NCBI GenBank assembly: GCA_021736985.1
Contig: JAIPEW010000024.1
Coordinates: forward strand, 1 to 42,978
Length of the DNA stretch: 42,978 nt
Source: Clostridiales bacterium
Lineage (GTDB): Bacteria > Bacillota > Desulfotomaculia > Desulfotomaculales > VENG01
Direction of reading: 5' to 3'
Each line of letters opens with the position of its first letter. Position 1 is the first letter of the stretch. The notes under the pieces are model-generated. The model saw only the letters and a program-made list of their open reading frames with translations, was not told where the DNA came from and did not search any database. This document shows, one piece after another, positions 19,209 to 27,604 of the stretch. The translations under genes were made by a program, and so were the position numbers.

Positions 19209-19513
19209 TGAAAGTTAATATGAGGAATTTTTTGTGCTATTTGAACAAGTTGTTAATTAAATTAAGAAGATACTGGCCCCATAAATTGTCTTAAGAGAAA
19301 ATGTGCTTAAAACAAATAAGAGAAAAGTTATAATGTAAGGTTTAAGAAAGAATATAAAAGGAGGATTCTACCTCCCCATTAGAAGGCCTGGAAAGTGAGT
19401 AAAAGGCATTATTCTTAAAAGAGGGGCATGTAATGAGATATTGTAAAAGATTAATTATTAAATTTAACATTTTTTCGGTGCTAAGTTCACATTATCCATA
19501 AGAATGCATATAT

Positions 19514-19542
19514 AAAACCATCCGCAAAGGTGGATGGTTTTT
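19514..19542 (+). terminator. Second intrinsic terminator in the island-boundary gap
   Basis: AAAACCATCC (19514-19523) and GGATGGTTTT (19532-19541) form a 10-bp stem with an eight-base loop and a short T-run. No credible gene ends just before it; a 22-codon frame starting near 19433 behind GAGGGG is too short to call. It may end read-through from the surface operon or a small RNA. Confidence 0.6.
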
Positions 19543-19605
19543 GATGCTGAGCTTTTATATTCCCTCTTTTTGTCGGGAGTTTTTGTTTATTGATGCGTAT
19601 ATTTA

Positions 19606-19770
19606 TCATACCAGGTACTTTATCTCCGCCTCCGGAAACAGCTTTTCTATATGCTCATTGAAGAATTCTTCTATCTCTTGCATGTTTTCTTTGGGATAAA
19701 CATATTTTCCATGCGAACCCATTAACAGAATAAATGGCTGCAATCCTTGTGTGGCACGGGTTGCAGTCAT
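19606..19770 (-). CDS. Short unrecognised ORF or C-terminal gene remnant
   Basis: This 54-codon frame runs from an ATG at 19770 and is open back to a stop shortly before it. Its product contains GLQPFILLMGSHGKYVYPKE and ends in an acidic amphipathic helix finishing AEIKYLV. The composition looks protein-like rather than random. There is no good ribosome site, so it may be the tail of a larger gene whose front was lost. I do not recognise the family. Confidence 0.25.
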   Translation of the reverse strand: MTATRATQGLQPFILLMGSHGKYVYPKENMQEIEEFFNEHIEKLFPEAEIKYLV

Positions 19771-20055
19771 TTTTAGTCTTTTGCTTTACTTTGCATAAGA
19801 TATCTTTCACTAAACATTATCCTTTCCGGTGCTTATGCCAGCATGGTGCCTGTTTCTTTATGCTCTTACTTGAAACCTATTTAGATTGAAAAATCAAGTT
19901 TTAAGATGATAACTTGCTTTAGTTTAATATTATTGCCAATAAAGTAGTTAAATATACAGTCATATATAATATTTGGGTTGATTATTCTGCTTAACTCGTT
20001 GCTGTAACTTTTGATGTAGAATAGCTAATTTATAATTTTTGTTTTGGAATAAAAC

Positions 20056-20085
20056 TTGATTATCTTTAAAAGTATTTCAGATAAA
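20056..20085 (+). promoter_or_regulatory. Weak promoter candidate for the defence operon
   Basis: TTGATT (20056-20061) and GATAAA (20080-20085) are 18 bases apart in a very AT-rich stretch about 105 bp before the AbrB-like gene. The match to consensus is moderate only; TAGTAT just after (20090-20095) is an alternative -10. Confidence 0.25.
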
Positions 20086-20191
20086 ATGCTAGTATGTGTT
20101 GAGATTTGTCTTTACTGGCAGGAATTTGCTTAAGGTGCAACGAAATGACTAAATTAACCAAATTCCAAGATTCCAGGTAGGTGGTTTTTAC

Positions 20192-20389
20192 TTGACTAAA
20201 GTTTTCACACCTAAAATTGGGCCCAAAGGGCAGATGACTTTACCCAAGCAAATAAGGGATTCCTTGAAAATACAAGAAGGGGATCGTATTTTGCTCAAAG
20301 TGGAGCCCGAAGGAAAAGTTGTTTTAGAAAAAGGCATGATTGTACCCTTAAGCATTAAAAAAGTATCTTCATATTCTGCAGAAGGGTAA
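20192..20389 (+). CDS. AbrB/SpoVT-type DNA-binding regulator
   Basis: This is a 65-residue protein. The N-terminal swapped-hairpin AbrB fold shows clearly in IGPKGQMTLPKQIRDSLKIQ, then GDRILLKVEPEGKVVLEK; that motif spans about residues 8-48 and is the usual DNA-binding dimer of transition-state regulators and antitoxins. The start is a TTG at 20192, supported by AGGTAGGTGG seven bases before it. It lies 58 bp upstream of the DUF499 ATPase, on the same strand and with no terminator between, so it is probably the first gene of the defence operon and its autorepressor. No PIN or other toxin gene follows, so a classical VapB role is unlikely. Confidence 0.8.
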   Translation: MTKVFTPKIGPKGQMTLPKQIRDSLKIQEGDRILLKVEPEGKVVLEKGMIVPLSIKKVSSYSAEG

Positions 20390-20447
20390 CCTGAAGGAAT
20401 GGGCGCATAAGCCAGTGGTTTAGAGATTAGATTAGGAGGGAAGAACT

Positions 20448-23400
20448 GTGAGTTCGGTATTGGAAACATGTAAACCCCGGTCAGAGTTGCTGGCTGGTAC
20501 TATTAATCTGGATGCCTTTACTGCCGCACTTAGTCCAATTATAGAGTATTATCGCAGTGGGCAAGGCAGTATCGATGATATTTATACTAATGCAGAAATG
20601 TTTTTTAGGGACGCTACTTACTCAACCCAGGGATTACGTTCCACCCTAGAAGAAGTTTTCAGTCGTATTGCAGGAGATATGACTGTTCCTGCTATTCACA
20701 GGTTAGAAACTGCTTTTGGTGGAGGTAAGACCCATACATTAATTTCTTGTACGCATATTGCTTATAAGGGTACAGAATTATACGATGTTACCCGAGATAT
20801 TTTGTCCCCAGATGTTCTTCCCGAACCGGGTTCTGTAGAAGTGGTTGGTGTTGCCGGGGACGAAATACCTGTACATAAACCCAAGGGTGATGCCTTAGTA
20901 CCTTATACGCTCTGGGGTGAGATTGCTTACCAGGTTGGTGGAGAAAGTCTTTATCTTGAAGTGGAGGAAGAAGCTAGTTCTTATGCTGCTCCGGGTAAGA
21001 CTTATTTTGATAGTGTCTTTGGTGGCCGTAAAGTTCTTATTATGCTAGATGAGCTTGCTCAGTACGCGGCACGCCTGGATGCTGCCCGGCCAGACGGTGC
21101 CAACCAGTTAGCAGCTTTTTTGATGGCCTTGCATGGTTATGCTCGCAATCATCGTGGTATGGCAATTGTACTTACCCTGGCCAGTGCTGCTGATGCTTTT
21201 GGAAAGCAGACCGAAAAATTAGCAGAGTCACTTAGTAAAGTGCGCGGTGAAGATATGAGTGAAGACGATGCACTGGGGATAGGTGAAAAAGCAGTGCAGG
21301 GTGTTGCCAGCGTAGCGGCCCGGGATGCAGTACAGGTTACTCCGGTACAGGCAGCTGAGATTTCATCTGTGCTGGCAAAAAGGCTTTTTATTTCTGTAGA
21401 TCGTGATGCAGCTAATCAAACTGCTGAGGAATACAAGGCCCTTTATCAGCGTAATGCCTCGTTATTGCCGGAGGAGGCATCCAGTGAAGATTACAAAGAT
21501 CGCATGATAGCTAACTATCCATTTCATCCTACCCTGGTTGATTTTTTAAATAATAAACTTGCTAGTGCTGAAAACTTCCAGGGTACTCGAGGCGTCCTTA
21601 GGGTACTTGCTCTGGCTGTGCGCAGTTTGTGGCAAAAGAAGAATCCTGTACCCATGATCCATACCTGTCATTTAGACTTGCGGGATAGCCGGGTGGTGAA
21701 TGAAATACTAAACCGAACTGGCAGTTCAGACCTTTTAAACGTTTTAAATGCTGATGTGGGTGGCGTTGATACTGACAAACTTGAAGGTGGCCGCAGTAAC
21801 GCGGAACTTGCTGACAGAGAAAACCCACATCCTGAAGGGCATCCATTTCATGAATATACATGGAAGACTGTATTTGTACATAGTTTGGTGGGGCGTGAAG
21901 AGGGGCTAAATTCCAATATATTTGGCATTACTGAATCTGAAGCCCTTTTATCGGTAGTTTTTTTAGAGCTTACTCCCCCCCAGGTGAAAAAAGCTCTGGA
22001 TAAAATTGAACAAACAGCCTTCTATCTGAAATTCGAGCAGGGAAAGTGTTTTGCCAGCGAAGACCCAACAATCAATGCTGTCCTAGCCAGGATACATAAA
22101 AAACTTAGGTGGAATGAAATAACAGCTCTCATCCAGGAAAAAGCACGCAATATAATAAGTGGAAATGCAGGGTTATTCCATGTTGAACACGATGTCACGT
22201 ATCCTGAGCATTTACCTGACGGCAAAAATAAACCTGTGCTGGGTGTGGTTTCACCTACTGCCGAAAGTGTTGATATATATGCTATGGTAACTACCAAAGG
22301 TGAAAATACTCCCCGGGAGCAGCAAAACGTAATTTTCGTTCTAGTTCCTAAAACTGTTACTATTCTGGGCTTTGGTGGACAAAAAGGACTCTTCCCTGAC
22401 CAGGATACTCAAAATAAAGAGAACGATCGGCAGTATATTGAAGGTGTTGCCCGGCAGGTTAAGGCTATGCGTCTATTAAAAGATAAACCACAGAACTATG
22501 GAGTTAATCCTCGCCGGTTGAAAGATGAAGACTTTGAAAAACGGTACTCAGAACGTGAACAAGCCCTGAGTACTGCTGTAGCAAGCATTTACACTGGATT
22601 ATACTATCCATCTACTACCGGCCAGCTGGTACGCAAGGAAATTAAATCTGCCGGTGGTGAGAGCGGTGTTCCTTTTGTAGAACAAATTAAAGAGCAGCTG
22701 CTTGAAGATAATGATCTGCTAACTGAGAACAATGTTACCCAATCAGACCTCCAAAATTTAAGCCAGCTGTTTTTCCAGGTGGGAGATACAGTTACCCTGG
22801 CCAAGTTGCGCTACAACTTTTACTGTGTGCGTAGTTGGCCGGTATTGGAAAACTCCGTGGTGTTTGAGCAGATTGTAAGGGCAGGTGTTCAAAAGGGTGC
22901 ATGGTGTTTATTCCGCATGGGCGATGCAGAAAATGTAAAACCCGCAGAGTTTTATTATCGTGAAAATGCAATACCCATGGGGGTAAACCTGGATGAGAAA
23001 GGCTATAGCCTTATTACTCCCCAGGGGGCCAAGCAGCGCGGGTGGACTGAAGATACCGTGGATCCGGCAAAAGTGCGCGAGGGTATAACCAATGCCATGA
23101 AGCAGGACAGTATTGTTACAGTTGATAAAGTTGCTGAAAATGTTAAAGAACAGTACGGTGAAGTTCTGGATAAAGATTTTGAGGAAGTTGTTGTGTCACA
23201 GGTTAAAAAAGGCAGCCTTATGGCTTACCGCGGCACTCCAGACCAAACGGAAAAACCGGAACTCATTAAGGGTGTTGATGCTGCCATCTATACTCCACAG
23301 CCCGGTGATGTGCTTATTACACCGTCTGAGGCCGCCCAGAGAGGATGGGTTACCAGTAAACCTGACAGCTTTTCTCTATCTAGCAGGGAGGGGGCAGAGA

Positions 23401-23690
23401 TTCTTCTTCCAATGTTGCGCTGTCTAGGTAGTATCTATAACCGCGGGGCAAAATCTACGATAAAAAACCTGGAACTGATGGAATTGGAATTGCCGGAGGG
23501 CGGTAACATCAGTATCCAGCTTGCTAATGTTACACCGGAATCTATGCAGATCCTGGGTGAAATTTTTGAAGTCCTGGATGGGGTAGTGGAAAAAGGAGAG
23601 CAAACTGAAGCCTTCCTTGAAATAGATAATCCTGATGATGATTGTTCTTTTATAAAAGAGCTAAAACAACAAAAGGGTGAGACAGAGTAA
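20448..23690 (+). CDS. DUF499 family AAA-like ATPase of a defence system
   Basis: This is a 1080-residue protein. A P-loop with the glycine-rich form FGGGKTHT lies at about 90-97 and a Walker B strand VLIMLDE at about 196-202, both in the N-terminal third. This is the signature of DUF499 proteins, large ATPases found with DUF1156 methylases and helicases in bacterial and archaeal defence clusters. The C-terminal half has acidic helical segments and winged-helix-like stretches near 850-950. It probably uses ATP to drive DNA recognition, translocation or complex assembly, much as BrxC might in BREX, but this is an inference from context. The start is a GTG with TAGGAGGG upstream. The stop is followed immediately by the ATG of the next gene, so the two are tightly coupled. 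Confidence 0.88.
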   Translation: MSSVLETCKPRSELLAGTINLDAFTAALSPIIEYYRSGQGSIDDIYTNAEMFFRDATYSTQGLRSTLEEVFSRIAGDMTVPAIHRLETAFGGGKTHTLISCTHIAYKGTELYDVTRDILSPDVLPEPGSVEVVGVAGDEIPVHKPKGDALVPYTLWGEIAYQVGGESLYLEVEEEASSYAAPGKTYFDSVFGGRKVLIMLDELAQYAARLDAARPDGANQLAAFLMALHGYARNHRGMAIVLTLASAADAFGKQTEKLAESLSKVRGEDMSEDDALGIGEKAVQGVASVAARDAVQVTPVQAAEISSVLAKRLFISVDRDAANQTAEEYKALYQRNASLLPEEASSEDYKDRMIANYPFHPTLVDFLNNKLASAENFQGTRGVLRVLALAVRSLWQKKNPVPMIHTCHLDLRDSRVVNEILNRTGSSDLLNVLNADVGGVDTDKLEGGRSNAELADRENPHPEGHPFHEYTWKTVFVHSLVGREEGLNSNIFGITESEALLSVVFLELTPPQVKKALDKIEQTAFYLKFEQGKCFASEDPTINAVLARIHKKLRWNEITALIQEKARNIISGNAGLFHVEHDVTYPEHLPDGKNKPVLGVVSPTAESVDIYAMVTTKGENTPREQQNVIFVLVPKTVTILGFGGQKGLFPDQDTQNKENDRQYIEGVARQVKAMRLLKDKPQNYGVNPRRLKDEDFEKRYSEREQALSTAVASIYTGLYYPSTTGQLVRKEIKSAGGESGVPFVEQIKEQLLEDNDLLTENNVTQSDLQNLSQLFFQVGDTVTLAKLRYNFYCVRSWPVLENSVVFEQIVRAGVQKGAWCLFRMGDAENVKPAEFYYRENAIPMGVNLDEKGYSLITPQGAKQRGWTEDTVDPAKVREGITNAMKQDSIVTVDKVAENVKEQYGEVLDKDFEEVVVSQVKKGSLMAYRGTPDQTEKPELIKGVDAAIYTPQPGDVLITPSEAAQRGWVTSKPDSFSLSSREGAEILLPMLRCLGSIYNRGAKSTIKNLELMELELPEGGNISIQLANVTPESMQILGEIFEVLDGVVEKGEQTEAFLEIDNPDDDCSFIKELKQQKGETE

Positions 23691-24299
23691 ATGGCAAACA
23701 AAAAATCAAATACAAAATTGGAGTTGAAGCAACAACTTCAGCACCGGATTCAACCACTGGTAAAACATGCACCCTGGGTGCTGCGCGTAACCGAGTATAA
23801 AGATAAACCTGTACCCGTACTGGTTATTAAGGAGCGTTTTTCCCCGGAGGAAGATGCGCCTAATCATGGTAGTGCTAAAAAAATGGTTTTAAGAGACCGA
23901 GGGATTTTATACGGGCAACCCCTGCGTCGCTGCCTGCCAGTAATTCGTAATATTATAGGTGGCGTGTGTGATGATGCAGAAATTCCCCTAGAATTGCATC
24001 GCTACCTGGGTAATGGTCGCATTAGTTTTCGGGGTAATTTGCCCTTAGATGAAGAAGCTGGCGTAAAGTTATCACTTATTTTTAAATTGCAGGAACGGTT
24101 AAAGGATATGGACCGGGTAGAGCTCATTGCCTGGCGTGTAGAACGTTTTAGCCGGGAGGAAGCTGCATACTGGCTAACTCGCGTAACACAGTATGGTACT
24201 GCAGCAAGCCGTTGGGCTCGTTCCGGTATGCGCACTATGCTGGGCGGGCAGCCCGGGGATAAAGAAGTTTTAAAAATGTTGGAGAAATTACGGAAGTAA
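23691..24299 (+). CDS. Conserved linker protein of the DUF499/DUF1156 cluster
   Basis: This is a 202-residue basic protein. It begins directly after the DUF499 stop codon, and its gene ends 17 bp before the methyltransferase start. The N-terminal half is beta-rich (PWVLRVTEYKDKPVPVLVI) and the C-terminal half is helical and basic (YWLTRVTQYGTAASRWARSG). No catalytic motif is visible. Small proteins of the DUF3780/DUF7680 kind occupy this slot in similar clusters, and I suspect it belongs there, but I cannot confirm the family by eye. A structural adaptor between the ATPase and methylase, or a DNA-binding subunit, would suit its size and position. Confidence 0.7.
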   Translation: MANKKSNTKLELKQQLQHRIQPLVKHAPWVLRVTEYKDKPVPVLVIKERFSPEEDAPNHGSAKKMVLRDRGILYGQPLRRCLPVIRNIIGGVCDDAEIPLELHRYLGNGRISFRGNLPLDEEAGVKLSLIFKLQERLKDMDRVELIAWRVERFSREEAAYWLTRVTQYGTAASRWARSGMRTMLGGQPGDKEVLKMLEKLRK

Positions 24300-24316
24300 A
24301 TAGGGGAGACATTAAT

Positions 24317-27300
24317 ATGCAAAATAACAATGGTGAAAAAGACGTTCGATTAATAGAAGCAGGCTTTCCCTGTCACCAGGTGGGTGCAGAGACGCAGCGA
24401 GAACGTGATACTGGGAAAGCACCACCTACTCACCGCCTACATGTTTGGTGGGCCCGGCGCCCATTAACGCCTAGCCGTGCTGCTATCCTGGGTTCATTGT
24501 TGCCTGCGGATACTGACCCGGACTGGTTTTTACGCCAGCTGGGTATTGAAAAGGTGCAGGCGATAATTAACGAGAAACCTTGGGTGCTTACTGGTAAACT
24601 TCTTGAACGAGTAAAAACCGATAAGGATGGTTTTCAATGGCTTACGGTAGATGATGTGATAATTCGAGCGTTAGACAAAGAACAGCAGCGACGAGAAAAA
24701 AAACGAGAGATCATAAAAGAGCTATGTGATGCTGATGGAAATTTGAGTAATCATCCGGTAGTTATCCGTTGGGCCCAGGAATCTCAACCGTTACCAGAAC
24801 CCTGGCCAGAAAAAAACGAGTACATTCCAGTGCAACGAGTTATTGCCGATCCTGCGCATGTTAATGAAAGAATTGCATTTGCAAAGTCGGAACATATAAA
24901 AAGTCTTTTAGGATATGTGATTAAATGGGATGCAGAAGACCTGTACGGTTATAGCAGAGCTTATATGCGAGAACCTGTTCCAGGAAGCGAAAAAAAGACT
25001 GTACTTGATCCTACAGCTGGTGGTGGATCAATCCCTTTTGAGGCTTTGCGCCTCGGACACAATGTCATTGCAAATGATTTAAACCCTGTTGCAGCTGTAA
25101 TTCTTTATGCTACTCTTGATTACCCTGCAAGGTTTGGTCTTGATCTTAAAGAAGACATTGAAAGGTGGGGTGATGAACTTGTTTCCCGGGTTGAAAGCCA
25201 AATGATAGATGTAACACCGTTTTCTCCACTTCCCCAAGAAGAAATCGCCCAACTTAAAAGTCATTGTATAAACTGCCCAGAACTGGTACCGGAATTCAAT
25301 GGACCAGAATATGACCAAACTGGTTTGATTTATTGCCGTCAGGTCACCTGCCTCCACTGTGGCGGAGATGCCCCGCTTTTAAACACTTGTTGGCTTTCCA
25401 AATCGGGGCAGAAATGGGGGGTACGCATAGTTCCCGACGGGAATAAGAAGAATGGAAAAGTAAAGTTTACTACCTATCGTATAAAGGGAAATAAAGGGCC
25501 CCAGGGCGAGGACCCTAATTTCGCCACGGTAAGCAAAGCCGTCGGTACGTGTATTCACTGCCGCCAGGCTATTTCCGCCGATGAAATAAAGGCTCAGGCC
25601 CGGGGAGAGTCTTCGCATGGTAAGTGGCAGGACCGGTTGTACTGTGTTGTTGCTGTGCGCTACCAGCCCAAGATGGATAAAAATGGTAAGCCACAGTACT
25701 ACAAAAGCGGTCCTAAAGCCGGGGAAATCAAGACCGAGAAAGTACGCTTTTTCCGTCCTCCTACAGAACGAGATTTACATGCACTGGCTGAGGCTGAAAA
25801 GGCACTGCAAGAACGCTGGACGGAGTGGGAAGATCAAGGACTTATTCCTACTGAACGTATTCCTCAAGGGCATAAAACAATGGAATTGCTCCGTGTTGGC
25901 ATGACTCGCTGGTGCCACATGTTTACCCCCCGCCAGCTTTTGGGACACTTAACCCTGGTGGAGGAGCTTAACCGCCTTAAACCTGAAATCCTGGCCGAAC
26001 TGGGGGAAGAACGCGGGTGTGCTGTAATTACATACTTGCAGTTTGTGATTGATAAGTGCGTTGACTATAACAGTAAGCAAACGAGATGGATACCGCAGAG
26101 GACGATTGTTTCAGGGACATTTGGACGACATGATTTTTCTTTAAAATGGACGTTTGGGGAAATGATTTTTAGCGGTCCTAACTCCGGTTTGGCTTGGGGG
26201 CTTTCGCAAATCATAGATGCCTACGCGGGAATGGCAAAATTGATGGTGCCATTACATGAAGAACTGGATGGAAACGTACCCCCGGTGACTGTTCGCCATG
26301 GTACGGCTGCTCACACAGATCTTCCTGAAAGCAGTATAGACCTAGTATGTATTGACCCGCCCTATTATAACAATGTTCAGTACGCAGAACTTTCAGATTA
26401 TTTCTATGCCTGGCAGCGTCGGACTCTTAAAGACCTATATCCCAATTTTTTTCGTCGAAGGGCTACCAACAAGAATGATGAGGCTGTGGCTAATCCCGCG
26501 CGAGATGGATCTGCTGCCGTAGCAATCAAAGAATACGAGCGGTTCATGGGGGAAATTTTCGGGGAATGTCGCCGGGTTATCAAAAATGACGGCATTATGA
26601 CTATTATGTTTACTCATAAAACGCAACAGGCCTGGGAGGCCCTTACCCGCTCATTAATTGAAAATGGTTGGATTATTACATCATCAATTCCGGTAGAATC
26701 TGAATTTGCCAATTCCCAACATATTATGGATAATGCCGCTGCTGCCAGTTCCATTTTCTTGACCTGTCGCAAGCGGGAGCATACAGATGACAATAGTCCA
26801 GCCATTTGGACTGGTTTCGGTGGTGCTGGGGTTGACCATAGTATACGAGAAGCAGTGAGATATGCGCTGGAGGATTTCGAGCCCCTGAGGCTCAACGCAG
26901 TGGATGAAATGGTGGCCGGTTACGGGCGGGCGCTGCAAGTGCTGTCTGAAAACTGGCCGGTTATGGACGGGGATGAACTCGTTAGCCCCATTCGCGCTAT
27001 GAACGAAGCCAGTGCAGTAGTGGCTCAAAACCAGGTGACTAAAATAACTGGAGGGCGTCTGAAGCTAAAAGATCTTAATTCTGAGGCTGCTATGGCTCTT
27101 ATCCTGTATGGTATTTTTGGTACAAGCAAATTTCCCTATGATCAAGCTTTAAACCTCTCCCGTTCTTTTGGAATTAATCTGGAGGAAAGGTCTGCCGGGT
27201 ACAGTATACAAGGTAAAATGATTGGCATTAATGATGAGAGCAGGGGGCAGCGTACTAGCCGTAGAGTTAGTGGAGGTCAACCTGAAGACGCTGGATACCA

Positions 27301-27577
27301 TGCGCCTCTTGCAATGCGCTCAGGTAAATTACGCTTAGTTTTGCCCGAGGAACGGAATAAAAAGCGTATAGAGGATCCCCAGACTGAGTGGGATATTCTA
27401 CACGGTCTTATTCTGGCTTACAGGGAGGGTGATGCCCCTGTAGTACGGGCCTTTCTATCTCAACATGCTGAAGGTAGAGAACAGCTCATACTGGATTTAC
27501 TCTCAGTATGGGCGACAGAAATGCCTGATGAAGAATTACGTAAGGAAGCCGAGGCTATACTGTTTGGCTTGAATTAA
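24317..27577 (+). CDS. DUF1156 DNA methyltransferase (adenine or N4-cytosine)
   Basis: This is a 1086-residue protein. The N-terminus carries the DUF1156 hallmark HRLHVWWARRPLTPSRAA (about 40-56). The SAM-binding motif I is DPTAGGGSIPFEAL (about 231-244), followed by NDLNPVA. The catalytic motif IV is DPPYYNNV at about 680, which marks an amino-methyltransferase. The roughly 430 residues between them, with CxxC pairs near 316, 345 and 412, look like zinc-ribbon and target-recognition insertions. The family is annotated as DNA methylase and recurs beside DUF499 ATPases. Here it would mark host DNA so that the helicase and nuclease proteins spare it. The ATG follows GGGGAG. All catalytic residues that I can check are intact. 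Confidence 0.9.
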   Translation: MQNNNGEKDVRLIEAGFPCHQVGAETQRERDTGKAPPTHRLHVWWARRPLTPSRAAILGSLLPADTDPDWFLRQLGIEKVQAIINEKPWVLTGKLLERVKTDKDGFQWLTVDDVIIRALDKEQQRREKKREIIKELCDADGNLSNHPVVIRWAQESQPLPEPWPEKNEYIPVQRVIADPAHVNERIAFAKSEHIKSLLGYVIKWDAEDLYGYSRAYMREPVPGSEKKTVLDPTAGGGSIPFEALRLGHNVIANDLNPVAAVILYATLDYPARFGLDLKEDIERWGDELVSRVESQMIDVTPFSPLPQEEIAQLKSHCINCPELVPEFNGPEYDQTGLIYCRQVTCLHCGGDAPLLNTCWLSKSGQKWGVRIVPDGNKKNGKVKFTTYRIKGNKGPQGEDPNFATVSKAVGTCIHCRQAISADEIKAQARGESSHGKWQDRLYCVVAVRYQPKMDKNGKPQYYKSGPKAGEIKTEKVRFFRPPTERDLHALAEAEKALQERWTEWEDQGLIPTERIPQGHKTMELLRVGMTRWCHMFTPRQLLGHLTLVEELNRLKPEILAELGEERGCAVITYLQFVIDKCVDYNSKQTRWIPQRTIVSGTFGRHDFSLKWTFGEMIFSGPNSGLAWGLSQIIDAYAGMAKLMVPLHEELDGNVPPVTVRHGTAAHTDLPESSIDLVCIDPPYYNNVQYAELSDYFYAWQRRTLKDLYPNFFRRRATNKNDEAVANPARDGSAAVAIKEYERFMGEIFGECRRVIKNDGIMTIMFTHKTQQAWEALTRSLIENGWIITSSIPVESEFANSQHIMDNAAAASSIFLTCRKREHTDDNSPAIWTGFGGAGVDHSIREAVRYALEDFEPLRLNAVDEMVAGYGRALQVLSENWPVMDGDELVSPIRAMNEASAVVAQNQVTKITGGRLKLKDLNSEAAMALILYGIFGTSKFPYDQALNLSRSFGINLEERSAGYSIQGKMIGINDESRGQRTSRRVSGGQPEDAGYHAPLAMRSGKLRLVLPEERNKKRIEDPQTEWDILHGLILAYREGDAPVVRAFLSQHAEGREQLILDLLSVWATEMPDEELRKEAEAILFGLN

Positions 27578-27604
27578 TATGTGTAAAATCTGCGAGGCGA
27601 TAAC

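Larger units (their letters stand above)
19169..20191. other. Long AT-rich gap between the surface locus and the defence island
   Basis: The gap holds two plus-strand hairpin terminators (19182 and 19514), a possible 54-codon minus-strand frame (19606-19770) and a likely promoter zone for the defence operon. I found no tRNA and no clear attachment-site duplication. It probably marks the left edge of the island. Confidence 0.5.

Noticed and set aside
20192-20389. AbrB-like gene as VapB of a VapBC toxin-antitoxin pair
   Set aside because: No PIN-domain toxin follows; the next gene is the DUF499 ATPase.
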